Assembly (NCBI GenBank): GCA_014859215.1
Contig: JACUUS010000078.1
Span: forward strand, 1-10,134
Source of the DNA: Dehalococcoidia bacterium
GTDB lineage: Bacteria; Chloroflexota; Dehalococcoidia; SZUA-161
DNA length: 10,134 bases
Direction: 5' to 3'
Shown here one piece after another: positions 1-6,263 of the stretch (the stretch's first letter is position 1; the number at the start of each line of letters is the position of its first letter). Below the pieces are notes generated by a model that had not been told where the DNA came from, did not search any database, and saw only the letters and a list, made by a program, of their open reading frames with translations. The translations under genes and the position numbers were made by a program.

Positions 1-262
1 AGCTCTCTCTAGTACGAGAGGACCGAGAGGGACAGACCTCTGGTGTGCCAGTTGTTCCGCCAGGAGCACCGCTGGGTAGCCACGTCTGGATCGGATAAGC
101 GCTGAAAGCATCTCAAGTGCGAAGCCGACCCCAAGATAAGATCTGCCATCCTTCCCGCAAGGGAAGGGGTAAGACCGCAGCGAGACTAGCTGTTTGATAG
201 GCGGCGTGTGTAAGCGCAGTAATGCGTTCAGCTAAGCCGTACTAACGGTCGAGGGCTTGACC
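1..262 (+). rRNA. 23S ribosomal RNA, 3' end (partial)
   Basis: This is the last roughly 260 nt of a large-subunit rRNA gene, cut by the left edge of the window. The sarcin-ricin loop AGTACGAGAGGACC, bound by the elongation factors, is at 11-24. The typical bacterial end, GTACTAACGGTCGAGGGCTTGACC, closes at about 262. The distance from the sarcin-ricin loop to the end agrees with the usual length of domain VI. No 5S rRNA follows: only 36 nt separate it from the tRNA. The exact mature 3' end cannot be set from sequence alone. Confidence 0.96.
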
Positions 263-298
263 TGCATTAAACCAGGGACAGAACCTATTCAGTAGCGT

Positions 299-373
299 CG
301 CGGGATGGAGCAGCGGAAGCTCGTCGGGCTCATAACCCGAAGGTCGTTGGTTCGAATCCAACTCCCGCTACCA
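299..373 (+). tRNA. initiator tRNA-fMet (anticodon CAT)
   Basis: The full cloverleaf can be folded: acceptor CGCGGGA/TCCCGCT, D-stem GAGC/GCTC, anticodon stem TCGGG/CCCGA around CTCATAA, T-stem GTTGG/CCAAC with loop TTCGAAT, and an encoded CCA at 371-373. Initiator identity is shown by three G:C pairs in the anticodon stem next to the loop, an A11:U24 pair, and an unpaired first acceptor position. That position is C1 opposite U72 here, whereas most bacterial initiators have C1 opposite A72. The D-loop is short, giving 75 nt. No promoter is visible between it and the 23S gene, so it is probably co-transcribed with the rRNA. Confidence 0.95.
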
Positions 374-392
374 TTTTTCTTCGATAAAGTGA

Positions 393-430
393 AGTCCCAG
401 GGGCCGGAAGGCTCCGGGGGCTTTTGTGTT
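393..430 (+). terminator. probable intrinsic terminator of the rRNA-tRNA transcript
   Basis: About 20 nt after the tRNA, CCGGA (404-408) pairs with TCCGG (413-417) around AGGC. The stem extends by AG.CCC pairing with GGGCT across an asymmetric bulge. It runs straight into TTTTGTGTTTT. GC-rich stem plus T-rich tract fits a rho-independent terminator, but the bulge makes it imperfect. The rest of the gap to 569 shows nothing convincing. Confidence 0.5.
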
Positions 431-569
431 TTGTAGAGATTGTTTGGCCGCACCTTCCTGTTCCCCTATTACTATTGCTCCGGGAAGACAGTAACCAGTG
501 CTTCATCGCCAAGTGAACTTAGCCAGAGAGTCTCAGGGGCAATTCCTGAATCCATTGTGCGGGGAAGAA

Positions 570-779
570 CTATGCACGTGCCTCAGGGATGGAAATATCA
601 AGCTGGCGACATATTCTCCTGGCCAGGAAGATTTCAATCTCGCGGTGACGGGGAACGGTAGACATGTGCCCATTGCGAGGATTCAGGAAAACCATGTGCC
701 TGGCACCCTCCCTGTGAAGAACACATCCTTCCTTCTGGAGGTGGTCGATCAGGTCCCGCGTTTCACCGCTAGACCTCAA
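570..779 (-). CDS. hicA: HicA-type mRNA interferase toxin
   Basis: A 69-residue protein matching the HicA (YcfA) toxin family, small double-stranded-RNA-binding-like ribonucleases that cleave mRNA and are held inactive by HicB. The family pattern is visible: an N-terminal helix (TRDLIDHLQKEGC, 7-19), then HREGARHMVF (22-31) with the catalytic-type histidine H28 of the 'G-S/A-x-H' motif, a strand ending TVP (41-43), and a final helix. The proposed start is TTG at 779, because AGAGGAA sits about 8 nt upstream and the family normally begins just before this helix; no ATG fits. It overlaps the end of hicB by 11 bp, so translation is probably coupled. The order is antitoxin first. It converges on the rRNA operon, and no further gene follows it. 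Toxicity is inferred from the family. Confidence 0.85.
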   Translation of the reverse strand: MRSSGETRDLIDHLQKEGCVLHREGARHMVFLNPRNGHMSTVPRHREIEIFLARRICRQLDISIPEARA

Positions 780-987
780 CCAGGATCTTCCTCTTGAGGA
801 TTTTCCCGGTCGCTCCGCCGCTCTTCATCTCCGGCTGACTCTCCAATATGAGTTGGATCGCTTCTTTGAGGTTCTCTTCCACCTCCTTTATGGTCCTGCC
901 CTGGCTGAACGCTCCCGGAACCGCTTCAACCCAGCCTATATACCATTTGTCACGCTTTTCAATCGTTGCCTCGAATGTTCGCCCCAT
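769..987 (-). CDS. hicB: HicB-type antitoxin, short form without a DNA-binding tail
   Basis: A 72-residue HicB-family (UPF0150/DUF1902-like) antitoxin expected to bind and block the HicA encoded just downstream. It shows the partly degraded RNase H-like fold pattern: an N-terminal strand with FEATIEKRDKWYIGWV, then 'VPGAFSQGRTIKEVEENLKEAI', the hallmark P-G-x-x-S-x-G-x-T followed by an amphipathic helix. I chose ATG at 985-987 rather than an in-frame TTG at 1008, because GAGGGGG (994-1000) lies 6 nt before the ATG and inside any longer version. Many HicB proteins carry an extra C-terminal helix-turn-helix or ribbon-helix-helix. This one stops after a basic ILKRKILVEV strand, so self-repression through its own DNA-binding domain is not evident. 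Confidence 0.85.
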   Translation of the reverse strand: MGRTFEATIEKRDKWYIGWVEAVPGAFSQGRTIKEVEENLKEAIQLILESQPEMKSGGATGKILKRKILVEV

Positions 988-1009
988 GATATGCCCCCTC
1001 GCAGGCAAT

Positions 1010-1039
1010 ATTATATAGTCGCCTTAGCCTCAAAGTCTA
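1010..1039 (-). promoter_or_regulatory. promoter of hicBA
   Basis: On the minus strand an exact TATAAT (1010-1015) lies 18 bp from TAGACT (1034-1039), which matches TTGACA at 4 of 6 positions. Transcription would start near 1003, leaving a leader of about 16 nt that contains only the hicB ribosome binding site. The -10 box sits in AT-rich DNA bounded by GGC/GCC (1003-1022), a weak palindrome that could be an operator. Confidence 0.6.
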
Positions 1040-1141
1040 GCTTTCCACTGAACAGCGATGGAAGAACGGGTTCAGAGCCTGACACCGATCGTACTTTTCG
1101 TTTGTCTTGGGCCTTTATTACGTCTATCTCGGTTCCCGCCC

Positions 1142-1651
1142 TCAGGCAAAACGCTCGAAACGCTCTCTTCTGGCCTTGCAGACAGGGCACACCTCAGGAG
1201 GCGACTCCCTGGCGCAGAGGTAGCCGCAGACCTTGCAGCGCCATACCGGCAGGGGCAGATGGAACAGGTTGACGGATGCGGGAGCACTCACCTGTTTCCC
1301 CCTCTCGTTCGCCGGAGGTCTGCGTTCGGGGATGCTGCCGACCTCCTTCTTGCCCTCAAGCGCCGCCTTTGAGACATAGAGAGCGCAGTAGCAGGCGTCG
1401 TAGTCGGTAAGGTCGGGGTCCCGGTAATCGCACGGACATATGATGTCCAGGTCCTCCTCCCTGGACCCCGAAGCCAGCCGGCAGGGGCACGCCCAGTACC
1501 CGTACCTCGCTTCATTCACCAGCAGGCTCTTCAACAGCCCTTTGGTGAACTCGACATCAGGGTTAAGGTGGTACCCTCCGGACTCCGCCTCCCGGTCCAG
1601 TCTTTCGTATAACCTGTCTATTTCAGTCTGGTCTATTGTATCCTCAGTCAT
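1142..1651 (-). CDS. ferredoxin:thioredoxin reductase catalytic-domain protein fused to rubredoxin
   Basis: A 169-residue fusion. Residues 1 to about 95 are the catalytic (beta) subunit of ferredoxin:thioredoxin reductase, which uses a 4Fe-4S cluster and an adjacent disulfide to pass single electrons to thiol proteins. The six required cysteines are present as C55-P-C57, C72-P-C74 and C87-Y-C89 (CHC in plants and cyanobacteria). After a linker (96-135), residues 137-169 form a short rubredoxin-like iron site, WRCKVCGY...CPVC, with C139, C142, C155 and C158. The start is ATG at 1649-1651, which overlaps the glutaredoxin stop as ATGA, so the two are translationally coupled. No variable (alpha) FTR subunit is nearby. 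I infer electron flow from ferredoxin or via the rubredoxin domain to the neighbouring glutaredoxin-like protein or a thioredoxin. Cytoplasmic; no signal peptide is seen. Confidence 0.9.
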   Translation of the reverse strand: MTEDTIDQTEIDRLYERLDREAESGGYHLNPDVEFTKGLLKSLLVNEARYGYWACPCRLASGSREEDLDIICPCDYRDPDLTDYDACYCALYVSKAALEGKKEVGSIPERRPPANERGKQVSAPASVNLFHLPLPVWRCKVCGYLCARESPPEVCPVCKARRERFERFA

Positions 1652-1929
1652 ACCTTTATCGTCTCTCGAATAGCGTTCTCCCTGTAGCCGATGATAACCG
1701 TGTCCCCGTTCACCACGAGGGTAGGAAAAGAGCGGCTGGGATTCCATTTCTCAACCTCGCGTATCACCTGGTCCCTTTCTTCGCCCTGGAGCAGGTCCAC
1801 ATATTCATAGTAGTACTCAACGCCAAGATCCTCCAGGAACTTCCTGGTTTTCGCGCACCACCCGCACGTGCTTAACGCATAGAGCATAATGTGTCCGATG
1901 TCCTTGCCGGGTACACGCTTCGCTGCCAT
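1648..1929 (-). CDS. glutaredoxin-like thiol-disulfide oxidoreductase
   Basis: A 93-residue thioredoxin-fold protein of the glutaredoxin/NrdH type. The first strand MLYALSTCGWCAKTRKFL (15-32) carries the dithiol active site C22-G-W-C25. F68-P69-T70 supplies the cis-proline that lines the active site, and VNGDTVIIGY (73-82) gives the last strands and the glycine turn. Family members reduce disulfides in ribonucleotide reductase or other proteins. The start is ATG at 1927-1929, because GAGGAGGGG lies 5 nt upstream; nine further upstream codons would overlap that site. The gene is coupled by ATGA to the FTR-rubredoxin gene downstream, which is a plausible reductase for it. This pairing replaces the usual glutathione or NADPH-thioredoxin reductase route. 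The natural substrate is unknown. Confidence 0.88.
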   Translation of the reverse strand: MAAKRVPGKDIGHIMLYALSTCGWCAKTRKFLEDLGVEYYYEYVDLLQGEERDQVIREVEKWNPSRSFPTLVVNGDTVIIGYRENAIRETIKV

Positions 1930-1957
1930 CTCACCCCTCCTCGTCTTGTGTATCACC

Positions 1958-1966
1958 AGTATATCA
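1958..1966 (-). promoter_or_regulatory. extended -10 promoter for the glutaredoxin/FTR pair
   Basis: The minus strand reads TGATATACT, an extended -10 element (TG-n-TATACT, hexamer at 1958-1963), about 29 nt before the glutaredoxin ATG. No good -35 box is seen at 16-18 bp, which is tolerable for extended -10 promoters. Predicted start is near 1951, giving a leader of about 20 nt. Confidence 0.5.
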
Positions 1967-2029
1967 GCCCATCGGGAAGGGACCTAAAGGAACTTTCGGA
2001 GTAATTCTCATGCGGTTGTCAGGGGGACT

Positions 2030-3761
2030 TCAGTTACGGGACCCGCCGGCGCCCGCCGGGCAGGAAGACTCGCTGTTGGCTCCGGAAGAAACGGGAAGCT
2101 CAGCGATCACGCGGGTGCCTTTGCCGGGCGCCGATTCCACCTTCAGGCTGCCGCCCACTGATTGCGCACGCGCGCGCATTCCCCTCAGCCCGCTGCTGGA
2201 GGCCGGCAGGACCAACGGATCGAAGCCTTTTCCGGTATCAGTGACCTCCAGGTACAGCGCTTCCCCATCCCCGCAGAGGTCCACCGATACCTGACGTGCT
2301 TCCGAGTGACGGAACCACGTTTGTCAGAGCCTCCTGCACAATCCGGTAGGCGGCAAGCTTAACCGCAGCGGGCATGCCCGCTGCCTCCAGGCCGGAGTGC
2401 TCGAACCGAATATCGATCCCCGTGCGGTTCCCGAAATCGTCGAGATACCAGACGAGGGTCGGCAGCAGCCCCAGAGTCTCGAGCATGCTGGGGTGGAGGC
2501 TGGATGCAAGATTGCGGAGATCAGAGGATATTTTTCTGACCTGGTCACGTGCCGCCTCCATATTGTTGACCGCGTTCTCACAGTCGGGCAAGCTTCCTCC
2601 CCGATGCAGCGTCAGTCCAAGAACCGCCAGTTCCTGCCCCACATGGTCATGAAGCTCGCGGGAGATCGCGGCGCGCTCCTCTTCCTGCAAATTCATTATC
2701 CGGTGGGAGAGCATGCCCAGCTCCTCCTCGGCTTTCTTGCGCTCCGTGATGTCGCGCATGATGATCAGGCGTCCCGTCACGTTGCGGCGCCGGTCGTACA
2801 GCGGTGTAATGCTCAATTCATAGTAGTAACGCTGTCCTCCAGAGCCGGCAAAAACCGCCTCGGTCCGCGAGTTTCTGTCGCTATGGAAGAATTCCTCAAG
2901 CTCGGGGCGTCCTGACCAGAGCATACTGGCAGGTCTGCCCACAAGCTCCGAAGCGGAGTAACCGACCACAGCCCTGGTGGCATGGTTGAGGTCCAGGAAG
3001 CGGTCCTGCTTGTCCAGGACGATAACGCCGTCATCCATGCTCTCGACCAGCGAATCGCGGGCGATCGGAACAATATCCAGCATTCGGAAGCGGAATAGTC
3101 CGAGGGCTATCGCCGCACCGGAAACGATGAAAGCCGGCGGCGTCATATCAATATGGTAGGTTGGAGCCGCGCGGAATACGAAAATTACATTCCATACCAG
3201 AGGGAGAAGGGCGGCAATAATCAGCACGATGATCTGGTTCTGGAACAGGTTCAGCGGGTGGAACAACCGCAGGAAGATCATGGCGAACCCGCCGACAACC
3301 AGCAGATAGGAGTAAGCGGCATGAAAGAAGAACCAGGGCCCGTAAGACTTGACAGTCACGAGGAACTCTCCAAAAGTCTCCAGTCGCCAGTCATACCACA
3401 TCAGGCTGTGAGCGGCACCGGTCCACACCAGGACAAGGGTAATACCGGGGATAATCGCCAGCAAATACAAATGGCGTGATAGCCAGTTCTCGTACCCGGT
3501 GAAGCGGGCTGCAAAGACGAACCAGAGCACGGGCACGCTTACTATTCCAATGTATTGAAGACCCTCCGCAAGCTCGCGGCCGGCCAGTGTGTCGGTCAGC
3601 ACCTCGATCATATACCCCACCGCCCAAACGGCGGTGACTGCCAGCAGCCCCACCATCGCCGTAGCTCCGGGAGCCGGACGGCGGCGCCAGAAGAAGATGG
3701 CAAGGACAACAGCAGTCAGTATCGAGACAATCAGTAACGTGAAGTATGCGTCGTAGCCCAT
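2030..3761 (-). pseudogene. 7TM-PAS sensor histidine kinase (HisKA_3 type), broken by a frameshift in the ATPase domain
   Basis: Reading frame one (3761 to 2238) encodes an N-terminal seven-helix membrane sensor of the his_kinase_7TM kind (about 1-230, with AVWAVGYMIEVL and YIGIVSVPVLW). It is followed by a PAS domain (about 236-345) ending RDITERKKAEEE and a HisKA_3 dimerisation helix with RELHDH (phospho-acceptor H371). The start of the HATPase_c domain, YRIVQEALTNV, comes next. At about 2311-2316 one extra base in GTGGTTCCGTCAC shifts the frame. The correct continuation lies in the next frame: RHSEARQVSVDLCG..., then DTGKGFD and GLRGMRARAQSVGG, the G1 and G2 ATP boxes, ending at 2030. The span of 1732 nt equals 577 codons plus one base, as expected for a single insertion. 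Uncorrected, the protein would lack ATP binding. HisKA_3 kinases normally pair with a LuxR-type response regulator, absent here. It could be a decayed gene or an assembly error. Confidence 0.85.
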
Positions 3762-3802
3762 ATGTGAGCTCTGATAAGCTAATGTGAAACGAACCTAAAT
3801 TG

Positions 3803-3830
3803 ATTATATATGCCAGCCATATAGATTCAA
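3803..3830 (-). promoter_or_regulatory. promoter of the histidine kinase gene
   Basis: The minus strand has an exact TATAAT (3803-3808) preceded at 16 bp by TTGAAT (3825-3830), which matches 4 of 6 bases of TTGACA. Transcription would begin near 3796, about 35 nt before the ATG at 3761. Only a weak AGAG stands in for a ribosome binding site there. Confidence 0.55.
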
Positions 3831-3900
3831 AATCGTCCACGCAGGGCAAATGAGGCATTGGAGGGGGAGAGAATCGCACTTTCGACAGCATATCAGAGGC

Positions 3901-3940
3901 GGAGATTGCCGCGTCGCCCTATCGGGCTCCTCGCAAAGAC
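3901..3940. repeat. REP-like palindromic intergenic element (GTCATTGCGAGGAGC family)
   Basis: Read on the minus strand this is GTCTTTGCGAGGAGCCCG followed by ATAGGGCGACGCGGCAATCTCC. It matches from memory the short palindromic element scattered between genes of many Dehalococcoidia and deltaproteobacteria. The core GCCC-GATA-GGGC can form a small hairpin. It lies just upstream of the kinase promoter, in an otherwise gene-free region (3840-4320). The family assignment comes from recall and cannot be tested within a single window. Confidence 0.6.
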
Positions 3941-3980
3941 ATATTGAATAGGGGTTCTCGTCATATCCTAATTCCGAGCC

Positions 3981-4048
3981 CTTCTTCGTGTCTGCGCGAG
4001 GCCTTCTTCACGTCTTTGCGACTTCCCTTATTCATGTCTTTACCCCGA
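3981..4048. repeat. degenerate 22-24 bp tandem repeat, three copies
   Basis: Three diverged copies follow each other: CTTCTTCGTGTCTGCGCGAGG (3981), CTTCTTCACGTCTTTGCGACT (4003) and CTTATTCATGTCTTTACCCCG (4027), with spacings of 22 and 24 bp. Bases TTC..GTCT..GCG are shared between the first two. Similar 'TTTGCGTCTTTGCGCG' runs occur between genes in many bacteria. The remainder of 3840-4320 holds no convincing gene. Confidence 0.5.
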
Positions 4049-4216
4049 AAATGCCGGCTCGGGCGGCGCATGCCTATTTTCATGCTTCGTGGTGCTCGCT
4101 GCAAGCGGGCATGGGGGATTGCTATGAAAGTATACTGTCCATGCTGCCCACCCACCGTTCGTCTCGACTTTTCATCCTTTATGGTGCTGGTTGTCCAGCA
4201 TGAGGGTTTGCGAGCA

Positions 4217-4262
4217 ATCTACACGTACTTCCGGCGATCTCATCCATTCCTCGCCGGTAGAT
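4217..4262. repeat. inverted repeat downstream of the dehydrogenase gene
   Basis: CCGGCGA (4231-4237) pairs with TCGCCGG (4251-4257) around a 13-nt loop. An outer ATCTA (4217-4221) pairs with TAGAT (4258-4262) across a bulge. It lies about 60 nt past the minus-strand dehydrogenase stop, so it may protect or end that transcript. It has no T-run, which argues against a classical intrinsic terminator. Confidence 0.4.
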
Positions 4263-4320
4263 GTTAAGAAGATCCGGCAGGGCGCGCGGCCCACTTCATA
4301 ATGGTGGAGGAGGCTTCAGC

Positions 4321-5550
4321 TCACTTCGGGAACTCGAAGGCTACCTTGATCGCCCTGTTGGCTCTCTTGTTGAAGGTTACCCTCAGCGCTTCCCGCCACC
4401 GGTCCAGTGTAAACTTGTGGGTGACCAACCCCGCCAGCTTCAACTTTCCCTGGCTCAGCCACTCGAGGGTAATCTCGAAATCGTGCCGCCTTCTGCCCTG
4501 GTAGTCGTTCATCCCGTAGCCGTAGATGCCGTGGATGGCCAGCTCCTTGAGCCAGATGGTCGTCCAGTCAATGCCCCTGGGCTCGGTAATCCCCAGCAGA
4601 TTATATGCGCCCCGGTTCGCCAGCACCCTCAGCGAGGCATCGACGCTCTCCGAGCTGCCGACCGTGTCAAAGACGCGGTTTACGCCCCCGATGAGCAAAG
4701 GCCGGGACAATATAGGCCGGTACAGCCTGGCCCCGGAAAGCTCGGCCACCTTGCGGTAGACCTGGTCCTTGCCTTGCTTCGGGTTGATGACCTCGTCGGC
4801 ACCTGCCTCCTTCGCTTTTTCAGCATGGAACGGCGATATCTCCACCCCGATTATCCGCCCGTTGAACCCGAGGATGCGGAGACAGTATATTGTGCATAAT
4901 CCCATTACGCCGCAGCCGTAAACGAGAACAGTCTCGTCATCCTTGATATCGTTCATAAGAACCATGTGAGGGATATGAGAGAATGGCTCGACCATTATCA
5001 TGTCTTCCGTGCTGACCCCTTCAGGCGCCTTGAACAATTGCGACCGGTGGGCCACCCCCACACCGGCCATGAACCCGGGGACGTCGGCGCAGCAGCCCAC
5101 GAACATGCCGGGCCGGAGCGCGCCGGAGGTGAAGTTCTCGCACAGGTAAGGCAGCCCGTCGCGGCACGGACGGCACGGGGGATCTATGCCGCGTGTGACG
5201 CAGCCCAGGGCGCCGGCCACGCCTACCCTGTCGCCGGCTTTGAAACCCTGCACCTCGCTGCCGAGCTCCACAATCTCCCCGCACACCTCGTGTCCCAGCG
5301 TGAAGGGGAATGAGGCGAAAGGTTCCAGCGTGAAGCTCTCCCGGCAGGCATAGATGCCCATGTCGCTGCCGCAGATGCCGGTCATGATAGGCCTGATCTT
5401 GACCCACTGCGGTCCCGGCAGCTCCGGTTCCGGCACTTCCCGCAGCCGGGTCGGGTTCCAGGGCCCGTACATGAGCCGGGGGGAAAGCGCCGCCAGGGAT
5501 TTCGTTAACAGATAAAGCGGTATATTGTATCTGAACTGTATCGCCTTCAT
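4321..5550 (-). CDS. zinc-dependent medium-chain alcohol dehydrogenase-like protein
   Basis: A 409-residue member of the zinc-containing medium-chain dehydrogenase/reductase family, which oxidises alcohols or reduces carbonyls with NAD(P). The catalytic zinc ligands are visible: C60 in CGSD, and H87-E88 in GHEVCGEIVE. The structural zinc cysteines are C117, C126, C129 and C137; the first spacing is 8 residues rather than the usual 2, while the last three keep C-x2-C-x7-C. The cofactor-binding Rossmann fold shows VYGCGVMGL (G212, G214, G217), with acidic E237 at the end of the second strand, suggesting NAD over NADP. The chain is longer than typical (about 340-380 residues) because of an N-terminal extension before WVKIRP and an insert near 270-285. 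The start ATG at 5548-5550 has GGAGG 5 nt upstream. It appears monocistronic. The substrate cannot be told. Confidence 0.88.
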   Translation of the reverse strand: MKAIQFRYNIPLYLLTKSLAALSPRLMYGPWNPTRLREVPEPELPGPQWVKIRPIMTGICGSDMGIYACRESFTLEPFASFPFTLGHEVCGEIVELGSEVQGFKAGDRVGVAGALGCVTRGIDPPCRPCRDGLPYLCENFTSGALRPGMFVGCCADVPGFMAGVGVAHRSQLFKAPEGVSTEDMIMVEPFSHIPHMVLMNDIKDDETVLVYGCGVMGLCTIYCLRILGFNGRIIGVEISPFHAEKAKEAGADEVINPKQGKDQVYRKVAELSGARLYRPILSRPLLIGGVNRVFDTVGSSESVDASLRVLANRGAYNLLGITEPRGIDWTTIWLKELAIHGIYGYGMNDYQGRRRHDFEITLEWLSQGKLKLAGLVTHKFTLDRWREALRVTFNKRANRAIKVAFEFPK

Positions 5551-5564
5551 CGGGCCTCCATTCC

Positions 5565-5612
5565 CTTGACTCTTTATGTCAAGCCTCTCGTTGATTCGTG
5601 TCCGGTATTATG
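5565..5612 (-). promoter_or_regulatory. possible promoter and operator region of the dehydrogenase gene
   Basis: Between the surface-protein operon and the dehydrogenase lies CTTGAC (5565-5570) facing GTCAAG (5578-5583), a 6-bp perfect inverted repeat with a 7-nt loop, only about 15 nt before the ATG. Upstream on the minus strand CATAAT (5607-5612) resembles a -10 box, flanked by CCGGT/ACCGG. No good -35 box is seen. Binding of a regulator at the palindrome would block the ribosome site region or transcription. Confidence 0.35.
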
Positions 5613-5687
5613 CCACACCGGCGCGGGTCTTGCACAGGCGAATAGGCCGACAGGGCAAGGTAATAGGAGCTTGGGACAGATTAACCA

Positions 5688-6197
5688 CTACTGTGAGGGG
5701 ATACGTCTTCTCCAGAGGACCACGCCGCCGGCAAGGAGGGCCGCGGTAATGACGGCCAGCAGTATCCACCACTGCACGGCCATGAGGGGAGCCCCCTCGA
5801 TCCTAACATGGGCAGACACCTTCACACCGGCGCCGAGGCGCAGGGTGGAGTCGGGCGGGACGGACACCACGCACACCTCAACCTCGTGCTCGCCGGACGA
5901 AAAGAGCGGCGCGGCAACCAGGATCTCAACATTCAAGACCTCCTGCGGGCCGAGGGAGAACTCGTCCGGCGTAACCCGGAACCACTCGCTGTTCCTGCCT
6001 TCGACATACACATGGAAGGCAAGGGCCTGATCCGACGGATTGAGCACATGCAGCGTTCGCGCCTGAGATCCGCCCGGTCTCAAGCTGAACTCCATTTCCC
6101 CGGGTGTTACGCCCACCGCCGCCGCCCACACCTGAGACGTGACCACGACCGTGCTGACTAGTGCAAGCGCCGCCAGACTCAGCAGGATGCGCAACAT
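5688..6197 (-). CDS. membrane-anchored extracytoplasmic Ig-like domain protein, function unknown
   Basis: A 169-residue protein with a clear export signal (MLRILLSLAALALVSTVVVT, cleavage probably after SQVWA near 25). A beta-rich domain follows (about 28-134) with the pattern VTPGEMEFSLRPGGSQARTLHVLNPSD, then EWFRVTPDEFSLGPQEVLNVEILVAAP. This resembles immunoglobulin-like or MSP/DUF916-like folds. Near the end is one transmembrane helix (about 142-162, WWILLAVITAALLAGGVVLW) and then RRR. The topology is therefore an outside domain held by a C-terminal anchor. The ATG at 6195-6197 has GGAGGT 6 nt upstream. It lies 66 nt after the large secreted protein, with no promoter seen between them, only a strong hairpin; they probably form one operon. 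It may tether or assist its partner at the surface, but no function is established. Confidence 0.75.
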   Translation of the reverse strand: MLRILLSLAALALVSTVVVTSQVWAAAVGVTPGEMEFSLRPGGSQARTLHVLNPSDQALAFHVYVEGRNSEWFRVTPDEFSLGPQEVLNVEILVAAPLFSSGEHEVEVCVVSVPPDSTLRLGAGVKVSAHVRIEGAPLMAVQWWILLAVITAALLAGGVVLWRRRIPSQ

Positions 6198-6211
6198 AGT
6201 CTCACCTCCAG

Positions 6212-6249
6212 TTTCTGCCCGGGAGGGGCCTGTCCCTCCCGGGCAGGAA
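6212..6249. repeat. strong intercistronic stem-loop
   Basis: CTGCCCGGGAGGG (6215-6227) and CCCTCCCGGGCAG (6234-6246) form a perfect 13-bp stem with a 6-nt loop. It extends to about 16 bp through TTT/GAA with one G:T pair. It lies between the stop of the secreted-protein gene and the GGAGGT ribosome site of the next gene. No U-run follows, so it looks more like an mRNA stabiliser, a processing site or a leaky attenuator setting the ratio of the two proteins. Confidence 0.75.
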
Positions 6250-6263
6250 TCCGTTCGATCGCG

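Noticed and set aside
330..512. Minus-strand open frame ending in GVGFEPTTFGL
   Set aside because: It is the antisense reading of the tRNA; this peptide tail is a well-known artefact of annotating across tRNA genes.
440..797. Two plus-strand open frames
   Set aside because: They are antisense to the clear hicA/hicB genes, lack ribosome sites and resemble no family.
988..1008. Upstream TTG start for HicB adding seven residues
   Set aside because: The added codons contain the GAGGGGG ribosome site that serves the ATG at 987, so the shorter form is favoured.
3391..3891. 166-residue minus-strand frame overlapping the kinase start
   Set aside because: It is out of frame with the recognisable 7TM sensor sequence and shows no domain of its own.
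3961..4155. Lysine- and arginine-rich minus-strand frame
   Set aside because: It is the translation of the degenerate tandem repeat and has no ribosome site.
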